This document shows, one piece after another, positions 17,326 to 25,735 of a stretch of DNA of 64,000 bases; the stretch's first letter is position 1, and every line of letters starts with the position of its first letter. The stretch is taken from the NCBI GenBank assembly GCA_016223145.1, contig JACRPN010000010.1, positions 1 through 64,000 on the forward strand. The letters are read 5' to 3'. Source of the stretch: Armatimonadota bacterium. GTDB lineage: Bacteria > Armatimonadota > Fimbriimonadia > Fimbriimonadales > Fimbriimonadaceae. A program made the translations under genes and the position numbers. The notes below the pieces were generated by a model that did not search any database, was not told where the DNA came from, and was given only the letters and a program-made list of their open reading frames with translations.

Positions 17326-17331
17326 TACAAT
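17326..17331 (+). promoter_or_regulatory. Putative leaderless -10 element of trpD
   Basis: TACAAT (five of six) ends seven bases before the ATG at 17339, so the transcript would begin at or next to the start codon. There is no -35 match, no ribosome site and no room for a trp leader peptide or attenuator. Confidence 0.5.
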
Positions 17332-17338
17332 TTGCCGA

Positions 17339-18355
17339 ATGCCCTATAAGGATTGGATGGAAACGCTGGTTCGGCGTGGCGACTTCGAAGCGCCCGAGGC
17401 TGAGGCGTTCATCACGTTTTTGGTCTCCGGTGAAGCCACTGACGCCCAGATCGGCGGAGCGCTGTCGGCGCTCGCATCCAAGGGTGCAACCTACACCGAG
17501 CTTGCCGCGTTTGCCCGTGTTCTTCGTGCGAAAGCGCTGCAGGTTGGATCGACGGTTCCCAATCTCGTGGACACCTGCGGAACGGGTGGCGGGGCGACAT
17601 CTTTCAACATCTCGACGGCAGCAGCCTTCGTGGCTGCGGCCGCGGGCGCTCACGTCGCCAAGCACGGAAACCGGGCGGTGACCAGCGTTTGTGGCAGCGC
17701 GGACGTTCTGGAAGCCCTCGGAGCGCGTATCGACGGCGACTCGGAGCAGGCGCTGCACCTGATCGAGACCGTCGGCATCGCCTTCCTCTTCGCTCAGGCC
17801 TATCATCCCGCGATGAGGGCCGTCGGAAAGGTCCGGCGCGAGCTTGGGTTTCGCACGGTCTTCAACCAGCTTGGCCCTCTGCTCAACCCGGCGGGCGCCA
17901 AGCGGCAACTTATCGGTGTGTTCGATCCGTCGCTGCTGCTACCGATGGGCCAAGCGCTGCTGGAGATCGGCGCTGAGAGGGCGCTGGTGGTGCATGGGTC
18001 CGACGGTCTGGATGAGATAAGCCCTTGCGAGGAAACCTGGGCGGTGCGCGTTTGGGAGGGAGAGGTGGCCGAGATCACGCTGAAGCCCAGTGATTTCGGG
18101 CTCGACCCAATCAACCGCGACGCGCTTGCACCCGGCGAGTCGGCCGCCGACAATGCGGCCATCTTGAGAGAGGCGATTTCGGACTCGAATTCACCGAGGG
18201 CGAGAGCCATCTTGCCGAGCGCCGGCGCAGTGCTCTGGCTGGCGGGGGTTGCAGAGACGGTCGGCGAAGGCTTTAACCTTGGCTTTGACGCGATCGAATC
18301 TGGCGCTGCCGGCCAAAAGCTGGACGCATTCATCGAGGCGAGCCAAGCGGCATGA
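17339..18355 (+). CDS. trpD: Anthranilate phosphoribosyltransferase
   Basis: 338 residues, full length. Family motifs: ATDAQIGGALSAL in the N-terminal helical domain, NLVDTCGTGGGATSFNIST (PRPP-binding glycine loop), AKHGNRAVTS, GFRTVFNQLGPLLNPA, VVHGSDGLDEIS. It joins anthranilate to PRPP in the second step of tryptophan synthesis. It heads a tight trpD-trpC-trpF set with four- and seven-base overlaps. trpE, trpG, trpB and trpA are not in the window. Confidence 0.97.
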   Translation: MPYKDWMETLVRRGDFEAPEAEAFITFLVSGEATDAQIGGALSALASKGATYTELAAFARVLRAKALQVGSTVPNLVDTCGTGGGATSFNISTAAAFVAAAAGAHVAKHGNRAVTSVCGSADVLEALGARIDGDSEQALHLIETVGIAFLFAQAYHPAMRAVGKVRRELGFRTVFNQLGPLLNPAGAKRQLIGVFDPSLLLPMGQALLEIGAERALVVHGSDGLDEISPCEETWAVRVWEGEVAEITLKPSDFGLDPINRDALAPGESAADNAAILREAISDSNSPRARAILPSAGAVLWLAGVAETVGEGFNLGFDAIESGAAGQKLDAFIEASQAA

Positions 18356-19131
18356 ACCACCTTGAGCACATCTTGGAGGCCAAGCGGCTGGAGGTTCAGT
18401 CGGCCAAAGCTGAAGTGTCTTTCGCTGCGGTTGAGCGTGCCGCGCTCGCCGTCGATGCTCCTCGCGGGTTCCTTCGATCGCTTCGGGCTGCGGCCGACAT
18501 TGGCTTGATCGCCGAGGTGAAGGCGGCGAGTCCGTCGCAGGGGTCCATCCGAGCGGACCTGGACCCTGTTCGTGTGGCGCAAGCTTATGAGCGGGCGGGG
18601 GCGCAATGCCTGAGCGTGCTCACGGACCGGGAGTTCTTCAAGGGCTCGGTGGAGAATCTGGTTTTGGCGCGTGCGGCGACCCGGCTGCCCGTGCTTCGAA
18701 AGGACTTCATGCTCGAGCGCTATCAGGTCTATGAGTCGCGGGCGATGGGCGCGGACGCGATCCTTCTTATTCTCGCTGCCTTGCCCGACGCGGAACTGGC
18801 CGCTTTGAACCAACTTGCGCGGGAATTGGGCATGGACGTGCTGGCTGAGGTCCACGACGCCGCCGAGCTTCGCCGAGCCCTGAACCTGGGATTCGATCTG
18901 ATCGGTGTGAACAACCGGAACCTGTCGACTTTCGAGGTCGATCTAGCCGTCTCGGAGACGCTGATCCCGGGGATCGGGAATGCCGCGCTTGCTGTGAGCG
19001 AGAGCGCACTGAAGACCAGGGAGGACATCGACCGGGTAAAGGCTGCCGGCGCGGGAGCGGTCCTGATCGGGACGACGTTTTGCTCGGCGCCGGATATCGA
19101 GGCCATGGTGCGCGAGGTCATGGCTTGGTAA
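18352..19131 (+). CDS. trpC: Indole-3-glycerol phosphate synthase
   Basis: 259 residues, ATG overlapping the trpD stop (ATGA). A (beta/alpha)8 barrel with all conserved blocks: RGFLRSLR, LIAEVKAASPSQGSI (catalytic Glu and Lys), LTDREFFKGS, VLRKDFMLERYQVYESR, IGVNNRNLSTFEVD, and SESALKTREDIDR before the phosphate-binding GAGAVLIGT. It closes the indole ring from CdRP. Confidence 0.97.
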   Translation: MNHLEHILEAKRLEVQSAKAEVSFAAVERAALAVDAPRGFLRSLRAAADIGLIAEVKAASPSQGSIRADLDPVRVAQAYERAGAQCLSVLTDREFFKGSVENLVLARAATRLPVLRKDFMLERYQVYESRAMGADAILLILAALPDAELAALNQLARELGMDVLAEVHDAAELRRALNLGFDLIGVNNRNLSTFEVDLAVSETLIPGIGNAALAVSESALKTREDIDRVKAAGAGAVLIGTTFCSAPDIEAMVREVMAW

Positions 19132-19739
19132 AGGTCAAGATTTGTGGGCTGACCCGGCAAGAAGACGCCGAACTGGCGGTGGAGCTTGGCGCGTTCGCGG
19201 CTGGGTTTGTGTTCGAGCCGACGAGCCGGCGGTATGTGGGGTCTCAACATTGGAGCCCGGCGTGGCTTAAGGGACTCGCCGCCGAGGTTGTTGCGGTGCA
19301 TGGCACTGCCCCAGCACCGTTGCCCAAACTCCCGTTCTCGGCGGTGCAATCCATCGAATGGCCGCACGGTGTGGCTTGTACCGGCGCTCAGATGCGGATC
19401 AAGGTCGTGCGTCCCCGGGCAGGTCGTGATCTAGCCGCTGCTGTTGCCCAGGCCGAAGGCTTCGACTGGGTCTTGCTCGACGCCTATGATCCCGAGCAGT
19501 TTGGCGGCACCGGAAAGTCCGTTGACTTGGAGCTAGCTCGCGACGTGGTGGCAGGTCTGCGTGGGGCCCATCCGTGCTGCCAGATTGGGCTCGCCGGCGG
19601 ACTAACGCCGGGGAACGTAGCGCGGGCGGCACAATCCGTTCAGCCGGACTATGTGGATGTAGCGAGCGGTGTGGAGTCGTCGCCCGGAGTCAAGGACGCT
19701 GAGAAGATGAGGGCGTTTTTTGGGGCGCTTGGACGCTAG
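19125..19739 (+). CDS. trpF: Phosphoribosylanthranilate isomerase
   Basis: 204 residues from TTG 19125, which overlaps the trpC end by seven bases; upstream codons only repeat the trpC tail in another frame. Motifs: VKICGLTRQEDAELAVELGA (catalytic Cys), LLDAYDPEQFGGTGKSVD (catalytic Asp), LAGGLTPGNVARA, VDVASGVESSPGVKD. It performs the Amadori rearrangement between TrpD and TrpC. Confidence 0.95.
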   Translation: MVKVKICGLTRQEDAELAVELGAFAAGFVFEPTSRRYVGSQHWSPAWLKGLAAEVVAVHGTAPAPLPKLPFSAVQSIEWPHGVACTGAQMRIKVVRPRAGRDLAAAVAQAEGFDWVLLDAYDPEQFGGTGKSVDLELARDVVAGLRGAHPCCQIGLAGGLTPGNVARAAQSVQPDYVDVASGVESSPGVKDAEKMRAFFGALGR

Positions 19740-19754
19740 GACATCATTGCCACA

Positions 19755-19796
19755 GGGCGAAGGGCGAAGGGCGAAGGGCGAAGGGCGAAGGGCGAA
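19755..19796. repeat. Heptanucleotide tandem repeat (GGGCGAA) x 6
   Basis: Six exact consecutive copies. CCACAGG (19750-19756) and CCTGTGG (19807-19813) flank the array as an inverted pair. A second wordy stretch built on CTCAAAT and CAGATTTCA follows at 19829-19876. This starts a 568-base gap without a gene (19740-20307), which otherwise holds the candidate RNA below; nothing clear is seen from 20114 to 20290. Confidence 0.9.
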
Positions 19797-19960
19797 GGGA
19801 GCCGAACCTGTGGGATCCGCGAGTTGGTGATCTCAAATCGCAGCTCTCAAATCTCAAATTCCAGATTTCAGATCTCAAGTTGCGTGTAGTGCTCGCCGAG
19901 CGTCGCTCATGGGGAGCCGAGCATCGCGCATCACCCATCGCGTCAGCAGGGGGCACAAAC

Positions 19961-20006
19961 AAAAAAATGTGGGAAGGCTGAAAGGAGAGCAAAGCACCTT
20001 CCCACA
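19961..20006 (-). terminator. Intrinsic terminator of the candidate small RNA
   Basis: On the minus strand TGTGGGAAGG and CCTTCCCACA form a perfect ten-base stem (20006-19997 with 19977-19968), followed by seven T residues (19967-19961). It faces away from fliM and can serve only a minus-strand transcript. The A-run on the plus strand precedes the stem, so it would not end trpF transcripts in the same way. Confidence 0.85.
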
Positions 20007-20078
20007 AGGCTTCTTCCAAGGCTTGACCTCTAGTCGTTGGGGATAAATCCCATTGCAAGGTCCGAGACTCTTGGCGTG
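19961..20078 (-). ncRNA. Candidate small RNA (unassigned family)
   Basis: On the minus strand an extended -10 promoter (20113-20084) is followed by about 118 nt that end in a strong intrinsic terminator, with no conserved protein inside. Nested pairings are visible: CCAAG with CTTGG, GACCT with AGGTC, and a TGGGAT/ATCCCCA hairpin, which together form one extended arm. A second possibility pairs the 5' AGCAC with GTGCT beside the terminator stem, competing slightly with it. A seven-residue open frame (MGFIPND) begins in the inner hairpin but has no ribosome site. It does not show the SRP GGAA-loop motif, the tmRNA tRNA-like end, or obvious 6S conserved blocks. Confidence 0.5.
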
Positions 20079-20083
20079 CTGTT

Positions 20084-20113
20084 ATTATAGCAGGGGATTT
20101 CCAAACCTGGCAG
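20084..20113 (-). promoter_or_regulatory. Extended -10 promoter driving the candidate small RNA
   Basis: On the minus strand TGCTATAAT (extended -10 with consensus TATAAT at 20089-20084) is preceded at 18 bases by CTGCCA (20113-20108, four of six). Predicted start about 20078. Confidence 0.65.
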
Positions 20114-20307
20114 GAAAAATCAGAAAAACCTGGTAATTCGGGTGTCACACTTTTGCCCACGGCTTCCTGCCTGTGGCCGAGAGCAACCCTGACAATGTCT
20201 GTGAGGTTTGGCTTCCCAAAGCCTAAAGATCGCTTGGACGCCGCCAATAACCAAACTGATGACCCCAAGTGCGCTTGAATCGCACGTGCGGGTTGGCGGA
20301 AGGTGAT

Positions 20308-21324
20308 TTGAGCGACGTTCTATCCCAGGCTGAAATCGAAGCCCTGCTCCATGACGAAGGCGCCGGTCCGGGCGGCCCGTCCACAGATGCCGGCGCTCCC
20401 TTGGGCGCGCGGTCTGCAGTTCCCGTTCGCCGCAGCATCAACTCCGAAAATTCCATCGCCTACGAGCTCTACGACTTCCGAAGGCCGGACAAGCTTAGCA
20501 AGGACCAGTTGCGCACGCTCCAAATCCTCCACGAGACTTTTGGAAGGATGGCGGGCTCTTCTCTGTCGGCGTACCTGCGGTCCCCCGTAACGATCGATCT
20601 GATCTGCTTTGAGCAAGTGCCCTATGAGGAGTACTTGCGCAGCATCAACGAATCGGTCTTCACCATCCTGACGCTCCAACCCCTCAGCGGACAGGCTGTG
20701 CTGGAGCTTGAGTTCGAACTCGCGTTCTCGGTGATCGACCGTATGTTGGGCGGCCCGGGCCGCGCGCTCAAGCGAACCTCGCTGACGGACATCGAGCGTC
20801 CGCTGGTGCGGCAGTGCATCGAGCGGCTGTTCAGCGCGCTGAAGTCGGCATGGGAGGGCGTCGTGATCGTAAACCCGATCATCGAGGGCCTGGAGACCAG
20901 CGCCCAATTCGTGCAGATCGCACCGCCCGACGACATCGTGGTCACGATCCTCTTTGAGGTCAAGGTGGGCGAGCAGCGCGGGGCGATGAGTCTTTGCATT
21001 CCCTACCTTGTACTCAAGCCCATCGCGAGCAAACTGAGCGCCCAGAAGTGGTTCGCCAGCGGCACGCGAAAGCAGAACGTCCAGACCAAACGCCAGATCG
21101 CCACGCAGATTCAGCAAAGCCAGGTGGAGTGCGCAGTCAAGCTGGGCTCGACGCGGATCAGCGTCGAGGACTTCATGGGGCTCGTGCCCGGGAACATCGT
21201 CAAGCTCGACCAGCCCACCTCCCAAGACCTTCTGTTCACCGTCGCCGACCTTCCGAAGCTCCATGGCAAGCCCGCGCTGAACGGATCAAAGCTCGTTTTC
21301 ACCGTCACCAGCACCGCCGAATAG
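20308..21324 (+). CDS. fliM: Flagellar motor switch protein FliM
   Basis: 338 residues from TTG 20308, preceded by GGAAGGTGA. The N-terminal CheY-P binding segment reads LSQAEIEALL as in FliM generally. The middle domain has QILHETFGRMAGSSLSAYLRSPV and VIDRMLGGPG, and the C-terminus a SpoA domain (KLGSTRISVEDFMGLVPGNIVKLD). FliM is the switch-ring subunit that sets rotation direction. The frame is open to 20269, but the extra residues are unlike FliM. It opens a seven-gene flagellar operon. Confidence 0.95.
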   Translation: MSDVLSQAEIEALLHDEGAGPGGPSTDAGAPLGARSAVPVRRSINSENSIAYELYDFRRPDKLSKDQLRTLQILHETFGRMAGSSLSAYLRSPVTIDLICFEQVPYEEYLRSINESVFTILTLQPLSGQAVLELEFELAFSVIDRMLGGPGRALKRTSLTDIERPLVRQCIERLFSALKSAWEGVVIVNPIIEGLETSAQFVQIAPPDDIVVTILFEVKVGEQRGAMSLCIPYLVLKPIASKLSAQKWFASGTRKQNVQTKRQIATQIQQSQVECAVKLGSTRISVEDFMGLVPGNIVKLDQPTSQDLLFTVADLPKLHGKPALNGSKLVFTVTSTAE

Positions 21325-21340
21325 AGAGGCCAAGAACCCT

Positions 21341-22243
21341 ATGCTCCTAACCACTCAAGAGATCATCGTCAGACTTTCCGAATGTCAGGACCGGATTTGG
21401 GAAACCACCACCACGACCGTCACCGAGTCGGGGACCGAGCTCAGCTTCTCGAGTCCGCTCACGGTCTCGTCGAAGCTGACAGATCTGGCGGCCGAGTTCC
21501 CGGGACGCGTGGCGACCATCCAGTTTGCCTTTGCGGAAGACCCAGAAGCCTATCAGATGGTCTTGCTGCCGGTGGACCTAGTGGCGGACATGGTCGCCCT
21601 GGCGACGGGGAACCCGGTGGCCGAGGTCGACGAGTCGTCTCTGGCCTCCATCCGCACCGCGCTCGAAGCCATCGTTCAGGGCATCTGCCTGGCGGTTGGA
21701 ACGATGAAAAGCGCTCCGGTGGTGGCGAGCGGACTGGCGATTCGCCTTCAAGAGCTGTCCTGGCCTCCCAACATGGAAGTTCTGAGCGAGCTCATCCGCA
21801 TGCAGGTGGCCGTTTCCGGGACTGGAGTCGCCGGTTCGCTAACTTGGATGCTCGACCCGCAAACGGCGGCGAGCGTGATCGGCGCCAATGCGGAAGCCAC
21901 AGCAGAGCCAGATTCGCCCTTCTTGCAGATGGCTGCGGGCGGTATGCCGCCGGGAGCCGGACCGGCTGGCGCCTCAAACTCTCTCGACATCTTGCTGGAC
22001 ATCCCGCTGGAGATCAGCGTAGAGCTTGGCCGGATGAAGATGCTCGTGCGCGACGTGATCGAGCTGGGGACCGGGTCGATCGTGGAGATCGACAAGGCCG
22101 CCGGCGAGCCCGTGGACGTGATGGTCAACGGCAGGCTATTTGCCAAGGGCGAAGTCGTCGTCATCGAGGACAACTTCGGGGTCCGCATCACCGAGGTCGT
22201 GTCACCGAACGAGCGGCTGATGCGCCTGGCCGAGGTGGCCTAG
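21341..22243 (+). CDS. fliY: Flagellar switch protein FliN/FliY
   Basis: 300 residues, much longer than a plain FliN (about 100-140). The last 80 residues are the SpoA domain that forms the lower C-ring (IPLEISVELGRMKMLVRDVIELGTGSIVEID, AKGEVVVIEDNFGVRI). Residues 1-190 resemble the CheC-like part of FliY (MVLLPVDLVADMVALATGNPVAEVDESSLASIRTALEAI split over 70-115), but the Asn of the CheC phosphatase motif E-x2-N is not seen, so CheY-P phosphatase activity is doubtful. A Gly/Pro/Ala-rich linker joins the parts. Confidence 0.88.
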   Translation: MLLTTQEIIVRLSECQDRIWETTTTTVTESGTELSFSSPLTVSSKLTDLAAEFPGRVATIQFAFAEDPEAYQMVLLPVDLVADMVALATGNPVAEVDESSLASIRTALEAIVQGICLAVGTMKSAPVVASGLAIRLQELSWPPNMEVLSELIRMQVAVSGTGVAGSLTWMLDPQTAASVIGANAEATAEPDSPFLQMAAGGMPPGAGPAGASNSLDILLDIPLEISVELGRMKMLVRDVIELGTGSIVEIDKAAGEPVDVMVNGRLFAKGEVVVIEDNFGVRITEVVSPNERLMRLAEVA

Positions 22244-22782
22244 TGAGATTTGGATTGGCAGGGGCATGGACCGGGCTGGCCGCATTGGCGCAGGCGGGCG
22301 AGGGGTATCTGGGTACCAAAGCCGACCCCGTCACGATGGGTCGCTCGGGAGGGCCGGGAATGGGGGTCCTGCCTTTGCTGCAGATGGCCGTCGCCGTCTC
22401 CGTAGTCTTCCTTTTGCTCAAGTTCGTCGTTCCCAAAGCCGTCACGAGGTTTGGCAAGGGGCTGAAGACCCCTGTGAGCGGCGGAATCAGGATTGAGGAG
22501 GCCGCACAGTTCGCCGGTGGAACGCTAAACGTCGTCTCCGTGCGGGGCCGAACGCTCCTGCTTAGCGTAGGGACCCAAGGCGTGAGCTGCCTGGCGGACC
22601 TCAGCGAGCCAAACCGTGCCACCGAGCCGCCCACCTTTCAGGAAATGGTCGAATTGGCCTCGACGCATAAGTCCGCTTCGCCGGCACCACAGGCTGTCAT
22701 CGAGACCTCCGGCGCCGAGTCCGAACTCGATCCCGATGAGATTCAGGCCGCCCTCAACCGAGCGCGGCTCCTGGCGATGTAG
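22243..22782 (+). CDS. fliO: Flagellar biosynthesis protein FliO
   Basis: 179 residues from GTG 22243, which shares its first base with the fliN/fliY stop. A signal-like N-terminus (FGLAGAWTGLAALAQAG) is followed by one membrane segment (MAVAVSVVFLLLKFVV), then the small cytoplasmic FliO domain (IRIEEAAQFAGGTLNVVSVRGRTLLLSVG) and an acidic helical tail. FliO helps assemble the FliP core. The long frame that starts at 21382 is only an out-of-frame reading of fliN joined to this gene. Confidence 0.88.
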   Translation: MRFGLAGAWTGLAALAQAGEGYLGTKADPVTMGRSGGPGMGVLPLLQMAVAVSVVFLLLKFVVPKAVTRFGKGLKTPVSGGIRIEEAAQFAGGTLNVVSVRGRTLLLSVGTQGVSCLADLSEPNRATEPPTFQEMVELASTHKSASPAPQAVIETSGAESELDPDEIQAALNRARLLAM

Positions 22783-22796
22783 CGACAACGAGATTC

Positions 22797-23567
22797 ATGA
22801 GATTGAGCCGACCCGCCATCGCAAAGGCCACCCTGGTAATCCTGCTGGGGCTTCTGGGCTGCCTGGCGCTGGCTCAGTCGAGCCTGCCGCTGCCGAAGAT
22901 CACCCTTGGGGCGGAGGGCGCGAACAAGCCGGAAGAGGTGAGCTCGGCGCTGCAGATCATGGCGCTGCTGACGGTGCTGAGCCTTGCGCCGGCGCTGCTC
23001 ATCCTCACGACCGCCTTCACGCGCATCGTGATCGTGCTGAGCTTCGTCCGCAACGCCCTCGGCACGCCGAATATCCCGCCCAACCAAGTGCTGGTGGGGC
23101 TCAGCCTGTTCCTGACGTTCTTCGTGATGGGCCCCACCTATCAAGAGGTCAACGACAAGGCGCTCAAACCCTACTTCAGCAAGAACGCCGCCCAGAAGAT
23201 CAGCCTGGACCAGGCGATCGAGCGGGCTCAGGGCCCCATCCGCAAGTTCATGCTGAAGAACACCTACAGCAGCGACTTAAGGCTGTTTCTGGACGTGCGC
23301 AAGGAAAGGGCCACGCGCGAAAACGTCTCGATGAGCGCCCTGATTCCCGCGTTTGTGATCAGTGAGCTCAAGACCGCCTTCATCATGGGCTTCTATATCT
23401 TCGTGCCATTCCTGATCATCGACCTGATCGTCGCCAGCGGTCTGATGAGCATGGGCATGATGATGCTGCCACCCACGGTTCTATCCCTGCCCGCGAAGAT
23501 ATTGGTGTTCGTCCTGGCGGACGGCTGGACAACCTTGGTGTCCACGATCCTGCAGGGGTATCGCTGA
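22797..23567 (+). CDS. fliP: Flagellar export-gate protein FliP
   Basis: 256 residues with a cleavable signal peptide, as usual for FliP. Diagnostic blocks: FTRIVIVLSFVRNALGTPNIPPNQVLVGLSLFLTFF (split across 75-110), MSALIPAFVISELKTAF, FLIIDLIVASGLMSMGMMMLPP, and PAKILVFVLADGW near the end. FliP pentamers form the export pore with FliQ and FliR. The final base is shared with the fliQ start. Confidence 0.97.
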   Translation: MRLSRPAIAKATLVILLGLLGCLALAQSSLPLPKITLGAEGANKPEEVSSALQIMALLTVLSLAPALLILTTAFTRIVIVLSFVRNALGTPNIPPNQVLVGLSLFLTFFVMGPTYQEVNDKALKPYFSKNAAQKISLDQAIERAQGPIRKFMLKNTYSSDLRLFLDVRKERATRENVSMSALIPAFVISELKTAFIMGFYIFVPFLIIDLIVASGLMSMGMMMLPPTVLSLPAKILVFVLADGWTTLVSTILQGYR

Positions 23568-23836
23568 TGGATACGCGCGCCGCCATCGATATCTCGCAGC
23601 AGGGGTTCCAAGTGGCGCTCATGGTGTCGCTGCCGCTGCTGGCGGTGACCCTATTCGTGGGATTGGCCATCAGCGTGTTCCAGGCGGTTACCCAGGTTCA
23701 CGAAATGACGCTGACCTTCGTTCCCAAGATGATCGCTGCCGGCGTGCTGCTTGCGATGACCGGAAACTGGATGCTGCAGCAGCTTGTCAGCTACACCTTG
23801 CTCTGCTTCGATCACGCTGCCAGGGTCGTGCAATGA
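23567..23836 (+). CDS. fliQ: Flagellar export-gate protein FliQ
   Basis: 89 residues with two membrane helices; typical length. VSLPLLAVTLFVGLAISVFQAVTQVHEMTLTFVPK (25-60, written here in part) is the FliQ signature, including the conserved Q-A-x-T-Q and P-K. It overlaps fliP by one base and fliR by four. Confidence 0.95.
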   Translation: MDTRAAIDISQQGFQVALMVSLPLLAVTLFVGLAISVFQAVTQVHEMTLTFVPKMIAAGVLLAMTGNWMLQQLVSYTLLCFDHAARVVQ

Positions 23837-24603
23837 GGCTCGACTCGGCGTTTCTCTGGGCGTTCTTCTCGGTGTTCGTGCGCGCGTCGGCGATGATGCT
23901 CTCTTCGCCGTTCTTCTCTGCGCGCAGCATCCCCACTTCGATCCGCGTGATGGCGACCCTTTCCATCGCCATGGCGCTCACCTTTGCGCTCAAGCCCTCG
24001 ATCGGCGAATTGCCCGGGGACATGCATGGGTTTGTCTTCGGTCTACTGGGCGAAGCTGTGGCGGGTTTGCTCATCGGCGCCCTGACGACTCTGGCTTTCA
24101 GTGCCTTTGAAGTGGCGGGATCGATGATCGACCTGCAGATGGGCCTGGGGGCGAGCCAGATTCTGAACCCGGTCAACGGCGTCCCGGCGACACTGATGTC
24201 CCAGTACAAGTCGGCGCTGTCCTTGGTCGTTTTCGTTTTGATCGACGGCCACCACATGCTCGTGGACGCGTTCATTTCGAGCTACCGGCTGATGCCCTCG
24301 ATCGGGTCGCGCAACGCCTTGGCGCTGCAAGTGGCCATTCCGGAGCTCTTTGCGCAGACGGGCTTCTTGGCGCTTCAGATCGCGGCGCCCGTGGTGGCCG
24401 TCAGCGTCGTGGTCGATGCGGCGCTCGGACTGGTGAATAAGGCCGTTCCCCAGATGCCGGTGATGCTGGTGGGCATGCCTGCCAAGGTTGGACTCGGGCT
24501 GGTGACGCTCAGCGTAGGGTTGCCCGCGTTGGTTGCCGGAGTGGGCCACGGCACCGAACTCGCGGCGCGCTCGCTCACCCAAGTCTTTCAGGGGGGAGGC
24601 TAG
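23833..24603 (+). CDS. fliR: Flagellar export-gate protein FliR
   Basis: 256 residues, six or so hydrophobic segments. VFVRASAMMLSSPFFSARSIP, GEAVAGLLIGALTTLAFSAFEVAG, IDLQMGLG, and the C-terminal NKAVPQMPVMLVGMPAKVGLG are family blocks. One FliR joins the FliP5FliQ4 gate. The start overlaps the fliQ stop (ATGA). Confidence 0.95.
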   Translation: MRLDSAFLWAFFSVFVRASAMMLSSPFFSARSIPTSIRVMATLSIAMALTFALKPSIGELPGDMHGFVFGLLGEAVAGLLIGALTTLAFSAFEVAGSMIDLQMGLGASQILNPVNGVPATLMSQYKSALSLVVFVLIDGHHMLVDAFISSYRLMPSIGSRNALALQVAIPELFAQTGFLALQIAAPVVAVSVVVDAALGLVNKAVPQMPVMLVGMPAKVGLGLVTLSVGLPALVAGVGHGTELAARSLTQVFQGGG

Positions 24604-24606
24604 GCG

Positions 24607-25683
24607 TTGGCGCAAGATTCCGGCCAAGAAAGGACCGAACAAGCGACGCCAAGACGGCGTCAAGAAGCTCGAAGGAAGGGCACAGTCACCCGGTCCGCCG
24701 ACCTGAGCAGCGCCGTGGCAATCGGCGCGATTTTGGTCGCGCTGCCTGCGGCCGTTACGACGCTTGGCGGGGTGTTCGTGCTCGGCATGAACCAGAGCCT
24801 CGCCGGTTTGCCGACTTCAATGGACCTCACCACCCTCAGTGAGCACGTGTGGAGGATGCTCTTTCCGGCGCTGAGCGGGATCGCTCCGTTGATCTTGGCT
24901 GCGATGGCCGCCGGCATCGCAGCCAACTTCGCGCAGGTCGGATTTGTGCTTAGCGCGGAGCCGCTTACCCCGTCGCTCAACAAGATCAACCCGCTCAACG
25001 GCTTCAAACGGCTGTTCTCCAAGACCGCCGCCATGGAGGGTCTGAAGGCCGCGGTCAAGAGCCTTCTCTTCGGCTGGATTGCCTATTCACTGCTCCTTGA
25101 GCACTGGTCTGAACTCGGGATGCTCTCCTCGCTCAGTCCGACGGCGGCGATGATCACGGTGGGCCAGTTGCTGAAGACGGTGTTCCTAAGAATCGCCATC
25201 GCCTGGGTGGTGCTTGCGGCGTTGGACTATCTGTTCCAGCGGCGGCAGGTCGAAAAGCAGCTCATGATGACCAAGGACGAGCTGAAGCAGGAGATGAAGG
25301 AGATGGAGCAGTCTCCCGAACTGAGAGGCGCCATGGCCCGCAAGCGGCAGAAGCTGGTGAAGGGCAGGATGCGCTCTGCGATGAAGATGGCGGACGCCGT
25401 CATCACAAACCCGACCCACTTCGCCGTGGCGATCCAATATGACCCCAAGAAGATGCACGCGCCGATGGTGGTGGCCAAGGGCATGGACTACATGGCTCAG
25501 CGGATCCGTGAACTTGCGGCGGAAAACAAAGTGCCCCTGATCCCCAACCCGCCGCTCGCCAGGCAGCTCTATAAGAAGTGTGAGGTCGGCGACTACGTGC
25601 CCCGCGAGCTGTTCCAGGCGGTGGCCGAGGTGCTGGCGTACGTGTACACGACGTTGAAGAAAGTGCGCACGCCCGGGGCTTAG
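24607..25683 (+). CDS. flhB: Flagellar export switch protein FlhB
   Basis: 358 residues, TTG start three bases after fliR. RTEQATPRRRQEARRKGTV opens the protein as in FlhB (ERTEqpTpkkleeArkkG), followed by four membrane helices and the cytoplasmic domain with the autocleavage motif NPTH near residue 268 (VITNPTHFAVAIQYD). The tail VPLIPNPPLARQLY is conserved too. FlhB controls the change from rod/hook to filament export. It ends the operon; flhA and flhF are not in the window. Confidence 0.96.
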   Translation: MAQDSGQERTEQATPRRRQEARRKGTVTRSADLSSAVAIGAILVALPAAVTTLGGVFVLGMNQSLAGLPTSMDLTTLSEHVWRMLFPALSGIAPLILAAMAAGIAANFAQVGFVLSAEPLTPSLNKINPLNGFKRLFSKTAAMEGLKAAVKSLLFGWIAYSLLLEHWSELGMLSSLSPTAAMITVGQLLKTVFLRIAIAWVVLAALDYLFQRRQVEKQLMMTKDELKQEMKEMEQSPELRGAMARKRQKLVKGRMRSAMKMADAVITNPTHFAVAIQYDPKKMHAPMVVAKGMDYMAQRIRELAAENKVPLIPNPPLARQLYKKCEVGDYVPRELFQAVAEVLAYVYTTLKKVRTPGA

Positions 25684-25735
25684 GTGATCGTAAGAGTGCC
25701 CTGAGCGTCGTCGTGCCCCATAGCCTAATCGTCCA

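Noticed and set aside
17272-17338. trp attenuator or T-box before trpD
   Set aside because: Too short, no Trp codons, and the -10 lies directly before the start codon.
20041-20064. Leader peptide MGFIPND within the candidate small RNA
   Set aside because: No ribosome site, no downstream gene on that strand, and the ATG lies in a stem.
19744-20268. 174-codon minus-strand frame covering the candidate RNA
   Set aside because: It runs through heptamer repeats and the terminator, and shows no protein-like conservation pattern.
21382-22782. 466-codon frame across fliN/fliY and fliO
   Set aside because: Only its last 179 codons are real (FliO); the first part is fliN/fliY in the wrong frame.
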